Source: DASWHR01 sp035541035 | GTDB taxonomy: Bacteria > Actinomycetota > AC-67 | Length of the DNA stretch: 27,295 nt | Assembly (NCBI GenBank): GCA_035541035.1 | Contig: DATLFO010000296.1 | Span: 1-27,295, forward strand | Reading direction: 5' to 3' | Part shown: positions 1-7,594 of the stretch, in pieces | Numbering within the stretch: position 1 is the stretch's first letter | Layout: each line of letters starts with the position of its first letter | The notes under the pieces: generated by a model | The model's database searches: none | Seen by the model: the letters and a program-made list of their open reading frames with translations, nothing else | What the model was told of the DNA's origin: nothing | Position numbers and translations under genes: made by a program

Positions 1-201
1 CCGCTGCGCGAGCCGGACGGAGAACGGGTCGTCGTAGGCGAAGCGGAAGATCCGCATCGGCCCATGCGAGGAGCCGCGGTCGTGGTCAAGGTCGAACCGG
101 TCCAGCACCACCACATCGGAGCGGCCGGCGCGCGACAGCGACCACGCGGCGGCCGCGCCCATCGCGCCGGCGCCGACGACGGCGAACTCGCACGTTTCCA
201 T
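1..201 (-). CDS. FAD-dependent oxidoreductase, monomeric sarcosine oxidase / N-methyltryptophan oxidase-like (partial)
   Basis: The first 67 residues of a minus-strand gene are visible; the rest lies beyond the left edge. Residues 8-15 (VVGAGAMG) are a Rossmann dinucleotide-binding motif right at the N-terminus, and residues 43-53 (GSSHGPMRIFR) match the block in monomeric sarcosine oxidases (GSSHGxxRxxR) that surrounds the FAD and carries a flavin-contacting His and Arg. Family members oxidatively demethylate small N-methyl amino acids, giving H2O2 and formaldehyde. The substrate cannot be read from this fragment. The ATG at 201 is the natural start because the Rossmann strand begins at once. 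There is no Shine-Dalgarno sequence, and a TAGCAT box ends only 9 bases upstream, so the transcript may be leaderless. The gene is divergent from the acyl-CoA dehydrogenases. I am confident of the fold, less so of the exact subfamily. Confidence 0.8.
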   Translation of the reverse strand, partial: METCEFAVVGAGAMGAAAAWSLSRAGRSDVVVLDRFDLDHDRGSSHGPMRIFRFAYDDPFSVRLAQR

Positions 202-210
202 AGACCCGGA

Positions 211-216
211 ATGCTA
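211..216 (-). promoter_or_regulatory. Putative -10 box (TAGCAT) of the sarcosine-oxidase-like gene
   Basis: TAGCAT on the minus strand ends 9 bases before the ATG at 201. A transcript starting about 7 bases downstream of the box would begin at or just before the start codon. The same kind of box at similar spacing is found before other genes here, which is the main support. No clear -35 element is visible. Confidence 0.45.
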
Positions 217-317
217 TGCCCAACGCTTGCTCGTCTTCGTAAGGACCGGCCGGCCGGGCCGTAGATACCGGTAGACGCGCGCTTGCCGGGCGCGTCGTGG
301 TGCACGCCGCCGCTGCG

Positions 318-347
318 CGAAGGAGGGAACCCCCGTCCCCTCCTTCG
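318..347. repeat. Perfect 10-bp inverted repeat upstream of the acyl-CoA dehydrogenase operon
   Basis: CGAAGGAGGG (318-327) is perfectly complementary to CCCTCCTTCG (338-347), with a 10-base spacer. It lies just upstream of the putative -10 box at 366-371, and its right arm falls where the -35 element would be. It has no T-tract and lies between divergent genes, so an operator for a dimeric repressor is more likely than a terminator. No regulator gene is adjacent. Confidence 0.5.
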
Positions 348-365
348 TCGCATTTCCGGGCCGTA

Positions 366-371
366 TAGACT
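366..371 (+). promoter_or_regulatory. Putative -10 box (TAGACT) of the acyl-CoA dehydrogenase operon
   Basis: TAGACT, preceded by TA, lies 38 bases before the ATG at 410. This would give a leader of about 30 bases, which includes a G-rich Shine-Dalgarno-like stretch (AGGGGG, near 399-404). This is one of the genes in the window with a conventional leader. The -35 region is not recognisable. Confidence 0.45.
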
Positions 372-409
372 CCACTTCACTTCGAACCGACCGTCGGCAG
401 GGGGCCACG

Positions 410-1600
410 ATGGACTTTCGCGATACGCCCGAGGAAGCGTCGTTCCGCAAAGAGGTGCGTGCCTGGTTCCAGGCAAACCTTCCCGAGGGATGGGGCTCGA
501 CGAGCCTGTACATGGAGTCGCCCGATAAGCGTATCGAGTTCCTCCGCGACTTCCAGCGCAAGCTCTACGAAGGCGGGTGGGCCGGCCTGTCGTGGCCGAA
601 GGAGTACGGCGGCCGCGGCGCGACTCTGATCGAGCAGGTGATCTTCAGCCAGGAAGCGGCGCGCGCGAAGGCGCCACAGCCGCTGGGCGTCATCGGGCTC
701 GGCATGGCCGGGCCGACGATCATCGCGCACGGAACCGACGAGCAGAAGCGCCGGTACCTGGCCAAGATCCTGTCGGGCGAGGAGATCTGGTGCCAAGGCT
801 TCTCCGAGCCGGGCTCGGGATCGGACCTTGCGTCGCTGAAGGCCACCGCGGTGCTCGACGGCGACGCATACGTCGTCAACGGACAGAAGGTATGGACCTC
901 GTACGCGCACATCGCGGACTGGTGCATCTTGCTCGCCCGGACCGACAACACCGGCCCGAAGCATTCGGGCATCACCTATTTCTTGATGGACATGCACGCG
1001 CCGGGCGTCGAGGTGCGGCCGCTGCGCCAGATCACCGGCGACGCCCAGTTCAACGAGCTGTTCCTGACCGACGTGCGCATCCCGAAGGAGAACATCCTCG
1101 GCGAGATCAACGACGGCTGGCGCATCGCGATGACGACGCTGCTGCACGAGCGCGGCACGCTCGGCTTCGCGCTGGCGGTCGCGGGCGGCGTCGCGCTCGA
1201 CGAGCTGGTCGCGTTCGCCAAGACCGCCCCGCGCGCGGGCGGCGGCGTCGCCTACGACGATCCCGTCGTGCGCCAGCGCATCGCGAAACTGCACGAGGAG
1301 GTTCAGGCGAACCTGCTCAACAACTATCGCGCTCTCGCCACGATGATGAAGACCGGCATCCCCGGTCCGGAAGGGTCGCTGTCCAAGCTGATGTTCAGCG
1401 AGACCAACCAGGAGCTCGGCAAGCTCGCCGTCGAGATCGCCGGGGGCTACGGGCTGCTGGAGGCGGGGGAGCGGCCGGACGTGGCGCGATGGCAGTACGC
1501 GCATCTGCGCGCGCGCGGCAACTCGATCGAGGCGGGGACGAGCGAGATCCTCCGCAACATCATCGCCGAGCGCGTGCTCGGCCTGCCCAAGCACAAGTAA
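410..1600 (+). CDS. Acyl-CoA dehydrogenase, larger partner
   Basis: This 396-residue protein has the full acyl-CoA dehydrogenase layout. An N-terminal helical domain is followed by the middle beta domain with the flavin-contacting block WCQGFSEPGSGSDLASL (about residue 125) and VWTSYAHIADW. The C-terminal helical domain ends with IEAGTSEILRNIIAERVLG. Such enzymes introduce the alpha-beta double bond into acyl-CoA thioesters and pass electrons to ETF. The chain-length preference is not readable, but the sequence resembles the mycobacterial FadE group used for branched, steroid-like or other unusual acyl chains. A smaller homologue follows after 15 bases, the arrangement typical of two-subunit (alpha2beta2) dehydrogenases. 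The ATG at 410 is preceded by AGGGGG at a suitable distance, and the N-terminal MDFRDTPEE is typical of the family. Confidence 0.93.
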   Translation: MDFRDTPEEASFRKEVRAWFQANLPEGWGSTSLYMESPDKRIEFLRDFQRKLYEGGWAGLSWPKEYGGRGATLIEQVIFSQEAARAKAPQPLGVIGLGMAGPTIIAHGTDEQKRRYLAKILSGEEIWCQGFSEPGSGSDLASLKATAVLDGDAYVVNGQKVWTSYAHIADWCILLARTDNTGPKHSGITYFLMDMHAPGVEVRPLRQITGDAQFNELFLTDVRIPKENILGEINDGWRIAMTTLLHERGTLGFALAVAGGVALDELVAFAKTAPRAGGGVAYDDPVVRQRIAKLHEEVQANLLNNYRALATMMKTGIPGPEGSLSKLMFSETNQELGKLAVEIAGGYGLLEAGERPDVARWQYAHLRARGNSIEAGTSEILRNIIAERVLGLPKHK

Positions 1601-1615
1601 CCGGGGGATCGGGTC

Positions 1616-2713
1616 ATGGAATTCGGACTGAGCGAAGACCAGCAGACATTGAAGAAGTCCGCCCGCGAGTTCCTCGAGGGCGAAGCCGGCATCGCGCTCG
1701 CGCGGCGCATGCTCGAGCACGAGTCGGGATTCGAGCCGTCGCTGTGGACGCACATGGCCGAGCTCGGCTGGATGGGCATCGCGATCCCCGAATCCGAAGG
1801 CGGGCTCGGGCTGGGAATGCTCGAGCTGTCGCTGCTGCTCGAGGAGATGGGCCGGGTCGCGCTCCCGTCGCCCTACTTCTCGACCGTCGCGCTCGCCGTG
1901 CCGGTGGTCGCATCGCTGGCGGATGCAGCCACGCGCAGCGAGGTGCTCGGCGCCGTTGCGGCCGGGGAGCGCAAGCTCACGCTCGCCTATGCCGAAGCGT
2001 CCGGCGCGTTCGATCCGGCCGCGATTGAGGCCGCCGCGCAGGGCAGCGGGGATTTGTGGACGGTCACCGGTACGAAGATGTTCGTTCCCGACGCGCACCT
2101 GGCCGACCAGATCGTCGTGCTCGCCCGCACCGGGGTGGGCGTCGGCGCGTTCCTGGTGCAGGCGGCCGATTGCGAGATCTCGCAGAACGAGTCGCTCGAC
2201 CGGACCCGCCGGCTCGGCACTGTGACGCTCGGCGGCGTGGCCGCGCGGCCGCTCGGCGGCGAGGACGCCTGGGCCGAGATCGAGCGGGCCCTTGATCGCG
2301 CCGCGGTCGGGCTCGCCGCCGAAGCCACCGGCGTCGCCGACGCGGTAATGTCCATGAGCGTCGCCTACGCCAAGGAGCGGCAGCAGTTCGGCCGCGCGAT
2401 CGGCTCGTTCCAGGCCGTGAGCCACACTTGCGCCGACATGCTCGTCGCCGCCGAGAGCGCGCGCAGCACCACGTACTACGCCGCGTGGGCGATCGACGAA
2501 GGCGCGCCCGACGCGCCGCGTGCGGCCGCGACCGCGAAGGCCGCGGCCACGACCGGCGCGATGCGCGTGTGCGAGGACGGCATCCAGGTGCACGGCGGCA
2601 TCGGCTTCACCTGGGAGCACGACATGCACCTGTGGTATCGCCGCGCGAAGCTGTGCGAGCTGCTGCTGGGCCCCGCGACCGTGTGGCGCGAACGCATCGC
2701 GTCGCTGCTGTAG
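1616..2713 (+). CDS. Acyl-CoA dehydrogenase, smaller partner
   Basis: This is a second acyl-CoA dehydrogenase, 365 residues, starting 15 bases after the first with a GGGGGAT ribosome site. The N-terminus MEFGLSEDQQTLKKSAREFL is a family signature. The C-terminal domain carries YAKERQQFGRAIGSFQAVSH, the conserved flavin and dimer-contact block, and VHGGIGFTWEHDMHLWYRRA. The usual C-terminal EGTSEIQ-type segment is missing; the protein ends shortly after the WYRRA block. That short form is typical of the second subunit of heteromeric dehydrogenases such as the mycobacterial cholesterol side-chain enzymes (FadE26-FadE27, FadE28-FadE29). I infer that it pairs with the preceding protein. The substrate is unknown. 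Confidence 0.9.
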   Translation: MEFGLSEDQQTLKKSAREFLEGEAGIALARRMLEHESGFEPSLWTHMAELGWMGIAIPESEGGLGLGMLELSLLLEEMGRVALPSPYFSTVALAVPVVASLADAATRSEVLGAVAAGERKLTLAYAEASGAFDPAAIEAAAQGSGDLWTVTGTKMFVPDAHLADQIVVLARTGVGVGAFLVQAADCEISQNESLDRTRRLGTVTLGGVAARPLGGEDAWAEIERALDRAAVGLAAEATGVADAVMSMSVAYAKERQQFGRAIGSFQAVSHTCADMLVAAESARSTTYYAAWAIDEGAPDAPRAAATAKAAATTGAMRVCEDGIQVHGGIGFTWEHDMHLWYRRAKLCELLLGPATVWRERIASLL

Positions 2714-2715
2714 GC

Positions 2716-3405
2716 GTGGGCAAGCCCAAGGGCGAGCCGCGCGCCGCGTGGGTCGAGGACGAGACGCCGCCGGAGAAGAAGAAGCGCGCCGCGGCGATCC
2801 GAACGCGTCTGGCGAAGGAGTACCCGGACGCGCGCTGCGCGCTCAACTTCAGCAACCCGCTCGAGATTCTCGTCGCCACCGTGCTGTCCGCCCAGTGCAC
2901 CGACGCGAAGGTCAACCAGGTCACCGAGACGCTGTTCGAGAAGTACCGCACGGCCGAGGATTACCTGGCCGCCAAGCCCGGCGAGCTCGAGAAGGACATT
3001 CACGCGACCGGCTTCTTCAATCAGAAGGCCAAGTCGATCCGGGGGCTGTCGCGTTTGATCGTCGAGGAGCACGGCGGTGAGGTGCCCCGGACGATGGAGG
3101 AGATCCTGCGGCTGCCGGGCGTGGCGCGAAAGACGGGCAACGTCGTGCTCGGAAACGCGTACGGCGTCGTGGAAGGGATCGCCGTCGACACGCATGTTCA
3201 TCGCTTGGCCTGGCGGCTGGGCCTGAGCGACCAGGACGACCCGGTCAAGGTCGAACGCGACCTGACGGCGCTGTTTCCGAAGCGGCGCTGGCTGACCTTG
3301 ACCTACCTGCTGATCGAGCACGGCCGCAACGTCTGCTTCGCCCGCAAACCGCGATGCGACGAGTGCGTCGTCGCATCGCGCTGCCCCGCACGCCGGATGC
3401 CCTGA
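2716..3405 (+). CDS. nth: Endonuclease III (DNA glycosylase / AP lyase)
   Basis: Endonuclease III removes oxidised pyrimidines from DNA and nicks at the abasic site in base excision repair. The 229-residue protein has the helix-hairpin-helix motif LPGVARKTGNVVLG with catalytic Lys139 and the following VDTHV with catalytic Asp158. At the C-terminus Cys207, 214, 217 and 223 are spaced C-x6-C-x2-C-x5-C, the ligands of the [4Fe-4S] cluster. The GTG at 2716 is chosen because it lies 2 bases after the preceding stop; the frame is open further upstream, but only as an overlap with the dehydrogenase gene. The first 25 or so residues are charged and not conserved, so a later start is possible. It is probably cotranscribed with the dehydrogenases. 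Confidence 0.95.
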   Translation: MGKPKGEPRAAWVEDETPPEKKKRAAAIRTRLAKEYPDARCALNFSNPLEILVATVLSAQCTDAKVNQVTETLFEKYRTAEDYLAAKPGELEKDIHATGFFNQKAKSIRGLSRLIVEEHGGEVPRTMEEILRLPGVARKTGNVVLGNAYGVVEGIAVDTHVHRLAWRLGLSDQDDPVKVERDLTALFPKRRWLTLTYLLIEHGRNVCFARKPRCDECVVASRCPARRMP

Positions 3406-3437
3406 CCGGTCGTCCCTTCCCGAGCAAGGATCGCGGG

Positions 3438-3443
3438 TAGACT
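3438..3443 (+). promoter_or_regulatory. Putative -10 box (TAGACT) for a leaderless cobalamin adenosyltransferase mRNA
   Basis: GGGTAGACT lies 8 bases before the ATG at 3452 and no Shine-Dalgarno sequence intervenes. A start point 7-8 bases past the box coincides with the ATG. The same octamer and spacing recur before glnA2 at 11197. Confidence 0.5.
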
Positions 3444-3451
3444 TCCCGATC

Positions 3452-4000
3452 ATGCCACGCATCTACACCAAGACCGGAGACGACGGGACCACGGGCCTGC
3501 TCTACGGCGGGCGGGTCTCCAAGGACGACATCCGAACGGAGGCCTACGGCACCTCCGACGAGGCCGTCGCCGCGCTCGGCGTGGCCCGGGCCCAGACGGC
3601 GGACGTGACCCTGGCCGAGACCCTGGTGCGACTGCAACGCGAACTGTTCGTGGTCGGGGCCGAGCTCGCAACCGGCGAAGGCGCCTGGGACAAGCTCAAG
3701 CCGGGTGAGTCGATCGTGGACGAGCCTATGGTCGAGGCGCTCGAGGAGCTGATCGACGAGTTCGTGGCCAAGACGAGAATGCCCGAGGAGTTCGTCGTGC
3801 CCGGCAACACGTCGGTCAGCGCGGCGATCGACCTTGCCCGGGCGATCGTCCGTCGATGCGAGCGTGAGGTCACCACGATGACGAACGAAGGGCTTCTGCC
3901 CGATCGCGAGTGCCTTCGCTACCTCAACCGGCTGTCGGACCTGCTCTTCGTTCTGGCACGTTATGAAGAGGCCGGCTTCACTCCGCTCCATCCGGCCTGA
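3452..4000 (+). CDS. ATP:cob(I)alamin adenosyltransferase, PduO/MMAB type
   Basis: The enzyme transfers the adenosyl group of ATP to cob(I)alamin, making coenzyme B12 for enzymes such as methylmalonyl-CoA mutase. The 182-residue length is normal. The N-terminal block YTKTGDDGTTGLLYGGRV is the family's ATP-binding signature. It is followed by KDDIRTEAYGTSDEA, then FVVPGNTSVSAAIDLARAIV with RRCEREV, and finally LNRLSDLLFVLAR, all in the expected order of the five-helix bundle. The start is fixed by the near-universal opening MPRIYTKTGD. There is no ribosome site and a TAGACT box sits just upstream, so the mRNA is probably leaderless. A lipoprotein gene follows after 30 bases on the same strand. 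No B12-dependent enzyme is in the window. Confidence 0.93.
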   Translation: MPRIYTKTGDDGTTGLLYGGRVSKDDIRTEAYGTSDEAVAALGVARAQTADVTLAETLVRLQRELFVVGAELATGEGAWDKLKPGESIVDEPMVEALEELIDEFVAKTRMPEEFVVPGNTSVSAAIDLARAIVRRCEREVTTMTNEGLLPDRECLRYLNRLSDLLFVLARYEEAGFTPLHPA

Positions 4001-4030
4001 CCCGTCACATCGACCGAGCAAGGAGGAACC

Positions 4031-4789
4031 GTGAACTCGAGCACCATGCCGAAAACCGTTCTGATGCTCACCGCGGCCGCGGTGCTGCTGGGAGCCTGCG
4101 CGACGAAGCAGACTCAGCCCGAAGGCGGCGGCAGCGGCGCCGGGCCCGGGGTCGCCGTCCAGGCGCCCGAGTCCGTCAAGGGCAACGTGGTCACGCTCGA
4201 CCTCACCGCCAAGAACTTCGAAATCGTCAAGGCCGACGGCGACACGTCGGGCAAGACCGGTCACTTCCACATCTTCATCGACCGCGAGCCCGTGGCCGCC
4301 GGCGAAGTGATCGCGCGTGAAGCCGGCATCGTGCACTCGACGGACGCGAAGACCAAGATCATGGGCCTGGCGCCCGGCGAGCACACGTTCATCGTGGTGC
4401 TCGGCGACGGCAACCACGCCCGGGTCGGCGACGCGCAGGCGAAGGCGACCGTCAAGGTCGAGGGGCCGAGCGTTGACGCGAGCGCGCCCGCGACGGTCAA
4501 GGCCGGCGAGGCCGTCACCGTCTCAATGAAGATCGACGGCGCGACCCTGGTCGGCGCCGACGGCGACACCTCCGGTAAGACCGGGCACCTGCACATCTTC
4601 ATCGACCGCGACCCGATCCTCGAAGGACCCATCCCTGTGGAAGACGGGATCGTGCATACGAAGGAGACCAGTCACACGATCGAGGGGCTTGCCGCGGGAG
4701 ACCACACCATCTGGGTCGTGCTCGGCGACGGAACGCACACCTCGTTCGCCGATCCGGTGATGGACAAGGTCACCGTCACGGTCGCGTAG
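4031..4789 (+). CDS. Lipoprotein with two tandem DUF4399-like domains
   Basis: This 252-residue protein starts at GTG 4031, behind a strong AAGGAGGA ribosome site. The signal sequence has a hydrophobic core and the lipobox LGAC, so Cys23 should be lipidated and the protein anchored outside the membrane. A Gly/Ser/Pro linker (about 28-48) leads to two homologous domains at about 55-143 and 163-252. Both contain ADGDTSGKTGHxHIFIDR (from 68 and 176), then GIVHxxxxxxxIxGLxxGxHT and VVLGDGxH. The His-rich GHxHIFID and GDGxH motifs resemble the DUF4399 family, whose function is not established; metal binding by the histidines is only a guess. The exact 108-residue offset shows an internal duplication. 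A strong hairpin terminator follows. Confidence 0.85.
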   Translation: MNSSTMPKTVLMLTAAAVLLGACATKQTQPEGGGSGAGPGVAVQAPESVKGNVVTLDLTAKNFEIVKADGDTSGKTGHFHIFIDREPVAAGEVIAREAGIVHSTDAKTKIMGLAPGEHTFIVVLGDGNHARVGDAQAKATVKVEGPSVDASAPATVKAGEAVTVSMKIDGATLVGADGDTSGKTGHLHIFIDRDPILEGPIPVEDGIVHTKETSHTIEGLAAGDHTIWVVLGDGTHTSFADPVMDKVTVTVA

Positions 4790-4801
4790 CCGGCCGGGAA
4801 C

Positions 4802-4837
4802 GCGAAAGCGCCGCCCGCGAAGAGGCGGCGCTTTCGC
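4802..4837. terminator. Bidirectional hairpin terminator between convergent genes
   Basis: A perfect 14-bp inverted repeat, GCGAAAGCGCCGCC (4802-4815) and GGCGGCGCTTTCGC (4824-4837), has an 8-base loop. It sits 12 bases after the lipoprotein stop and 8 bases before the panB stop on the other strand. There is no long T-tract, as is common in high-GC actinobacteria. Confidence 0.8.
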
Positions 4838-4845
4838 TTCCGGCG

Positions 4846-5634
<789 letters not shown>

Positions 5635-5720
5635 GCGTGCCACCTCCTCACCTACAGGCCCTCGCGCGTGACGCCCGTCCGCGGTCACCGGGTCCCATGG
5701 CTTGCCTCATTGTGACAGTC

Positions 5721-5744
5721 CCGCCGCGTTCGCGCACGCGGCGG
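5721..5744 (-). terminator. Hairpin downstream of the sugar operon
   Basis: CCGCCGCGT (5721-5729) and ACGCGGCGG (5736-5744) form a perfect 9-bp stem with a 6-base loop. It begins 24 bases after the stop of the last operon gene on the minus strand and lies upstream of panB, which reads the same way. No T-tract follows. It could instead be a regulatory dyad for panB. Confidence 0.5.
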
Positions 5745-5768
5745 TTCTCCGCCTTTGACGTGCACGTC

Positions 5769-6242
5769 TCAGGCAGCGCCGAGAGGGGACGGCATGAGCA
5801 GCTCGAGCTCGTATCTCGGAGCGAGGCACGATGACGCGCCGGCTCGCATCATCAGCCGGCCTTCCGGCTCGCCGGGCCAGGCGGTGCAGGCAAGCGGGCG
5901 CCCGGCGTGCCCGGTCCGCGGCGTGATCCCCTCGGATGCGACCCCTGCGGACGGATCCATGGCCGAACTCGTTGCCGGGGCCCGAGTCGCCGGCGATTGC
6001 GTCATTGCGGGGCGGGTTGACGACACGAGCAGGGCCAGCGGAACGGCGACGTATGCGAGCGCTGCAACGGTCAGCGCAGCGGTCAAGGCGCGGCCGCGGA
6101 GCCGGCCTCGTCGCGGCACGGATGCCGACGGAGGCGGAAGGAGCGGCCCCTCCACCGCCGGAGCGGGCATCACCCGTCCCGGCCGGGACCCCGTGGCCGG
6201 CGTCGCGGGAGGCCGGATCGCGAGCGCGGCTTGCGGGCTCAT
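5769..6242 (-). CDS. Small one-span membrane protein, third gene of the sugar operon (unknown function)
   Basis: This 157-residue protein is not one I recognise. Its ATG at 6242 overlaps the glycosyltransferase stop in ATGA (6239-6242), the same close coupling as in the rest of the operon, which is the best evidence that it is real. Residues 1-50 are Pro/Ala/Arg-rich and end in a basic stretch (PRRGRLRGR). Residues about 52-75 form one hydrophobic helix, and an Ala/Thr/Ser/Pro linker (76-100) leads to a short C-terminal part with two cysteines (119 and 139). The positive-inside rule puts the N-terminus in the cytoplasm and the C-terminus outside. I infer that it helps the glycosyltransferase in synthesis or export of a polysaccharide. 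Because high GC keeps many false frames open, some doubt remains. Confidence 0.6.
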   Translation of the reverse strand: MSPQAALAIRPPATPATGSRPGRVMPAPAVEGPLLPPPSASVPRRGRLRGRALTAALTVAALAYVAVPLALLVSSTRPAMTQSPATRAPATSSAMDPSAGVASEGITPRTGHAGRPLACTAWPGEPEGRLMMRAGASSCLAPRYELELLMPSPLGAA

Positions 6243-7594
6243 CGCGTCCCCCACTTTCCGTCCCGCAGAGTCGCGAGCGCGTACGGTGTCTGCCAGATCA
6301 TCACGGTGCTGTAGAACAGGGCGTACAGAATTCCGAAGAGCCAGTCGCTCGAGCGACGTCGCATCCGGTGATAGAGCCCGAACAGCACGGCCATCAGAAC
6401 GATGCCGGTCGCGTAGATCCACGGGTGGCCGGCGTTCATGGCCGGGCGCACCACGACGTAGCGCAGGAAGACGACGGGCGCCATCAAGGTCAGCAGCACG
6501 CCGGTGTAGAAAGCCCATGCGGCAAGCACGTTCCGCTTCCACATGAATCGGCCGGCGCGGAGGCTTTCGCGGATCCAGGATTTTTTCCACCGGAGCTGCT
6601 GCCGCATGAATTGGCTCAACGTCTCCGGCACGAGCGTGGATGCGGTCGCGTCGGGCGCGTAGAGCGTTTTCCACTTGTTGATCAAAACGTGGTTGGTCAG
6701 GCTGCGGTCGTCGCCGTAGGTGCTCGCCGTATCGGCGAAGGTTTGGTTGAGCCACTCGTGCAGCACGGGTTCGACCGCCGCGCGCCGGTATCCGGAGAAG
6801 CATCCCGAGGCGCACGTGACCGTTCCGAACAGCGCCTCGGAGGCCTTCACGACCTTGAACGCGACGTAGTAGCGCACGGACTGCATCCGGGTAAGCACGT
6901 TCTGGCTCGCGTTCGCTACGTCGGCATGACCCGCGACGCATCCGACCCGCTCGTCGGCGAAATAATCCATCATGCGCCGGACCGATTCCGGATCGAGGAA
7001 GCTGTCGGAATCGACGAACACGACCACGTCGCCCCGGGAGCGGACGAACCCTTCGGCCATCGCGAACCGCTTGCCGCGGTTCTCCATCGAGACGATCCGC
7101 AACCGGTCCGGATGGTCGCGCTGCACGGCGCGCATCGCGGGAAGCGTCCCGTCGGTCGAGCCGTCGTCCACCGCGATGATCTCCAGGCGATCCGCCGGAT
7201 ACGCGGAAGCCAGAGCCCGTCGAAGCGTCTGCTCGATCGCGGCTTCTTCGTTCTTCGCGGGCACGACGATCGAGACGGCAGGCAAGGCGTCGTCGACAAC
7301 GACAGCTCTCGTCGGCCGGTACCGCGCCGCAAGCGCGAACCTCGAGAGCAGATAGACGCCGACGAGGATCGCGTACGAGCCCCAGAAGATCTCGCGCTCG
7401 ATGCCGCGCAGAGTGAAAACCTTCAGGGCGATCACGCCGGCAACGGTCGTCGCGAAGATCGCGCCGACGAGGCGGCGCTGAAGGCGTGGAACCGCGAGCG
7501 CATCCACGGTGCGTTTGCGCGGAAGGCGGCGCGGCCGGACCAGCGCAGCAGGCTCACCCAGCATCTCGCCGGGGCGAAGGACACCGTCGCTCAC
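6239..7594 (-). CDS. Membrane glycosyltransferase family 2, hyaluronan synthase / NodC-like
   Basis: This 451-residue processive-type glycosyltransferase has two predicted N-terminal membrane spans (about 42-62 and 70-90), then the GT-A domain and three C-terminal spans (about 356-384, 390-410 and 418-440), the topology of hyaluronan and chitin-oligosaccharide synthases. Visible motifs are SIVVPAKNEE, DDGS (143-146), the metal-binding DSD (195-197), SGCFSGYRR (acceptor region), GDDRSLTN with the catalytic-base region (294-301), and the product-binding QQLRW (332-336). The GDDRSLTN to QQLRWKKSW portion is particularly like hyaluronan synthase. The GTG start at 7594 overlaps the upstream dehydrogenase stop as GTGA. 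It likely polymerises UDP-sugars and extrudes the chain, but the product cannot be named from sequence. Confidence 0.9.
   Translation of the reverse strand: MSDGVLRPGEMLGEPAALVRPRRLPRKRTVDALAVPRLQRRLVGAIFATTVAGVIALKVFTLRGIEREIFWGSYAILVGVYLLSRFALAARYRPTRAVVVDDALPAVSIVVPAKNEEAAIEQTLRRALASAYPADRLEIIAVDDGSTDGTLPAMRAVQRDHPDRLRIVSMENRGKRFAMAEGFVRSRGDVVVFVDSDSFLDPESVRRMMDYFADERVGCVAGHADVANASQNVLTRMQSVRYYVAFKVVKASEALFGTVTCASGCFSGYRRAAVEPVLHEWLNQTFADTASTYGDDRSLTNHVLINKWKTLYAPDATASTLVPETLSQFMRQQLRWKKSWIRESLRAGRFMWKRNVLAAWAFYTGVLLTLMAPVVFLRYVVVRPAMNAGHPWIYATGIVLMAVLFGLYHRMRRRSSDWLFGILYALFYSTVMIWQTPYALATLRDGKWGTR

Noticed and set aside
320..326. AAGGAGG, a perfect ribosome-binding sequence, upstream of the dehydrogenase genes
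   Set aside because: No start codon lies at a usable distance. It is simply part of the 10-bp inverted repeat.
377..2629. A 750-codon open frame on the minus strand, opposite the acyl-CoA dehydrogenases
   Set aside because: High GC keeps the antisense frame free of stops. The product is Arg/His/Gly/Ala-rich without a recognisable fold, while the plus strand encodes two clear enzymes.
6239..7594. Calling the glycosyltransferase a true hyaluronan synthase
   Set aside because: Motifs fit the family, but NodC and other chitin-type synthases share them and the partner dehydrogenase does not look like the UDP-glucose type.
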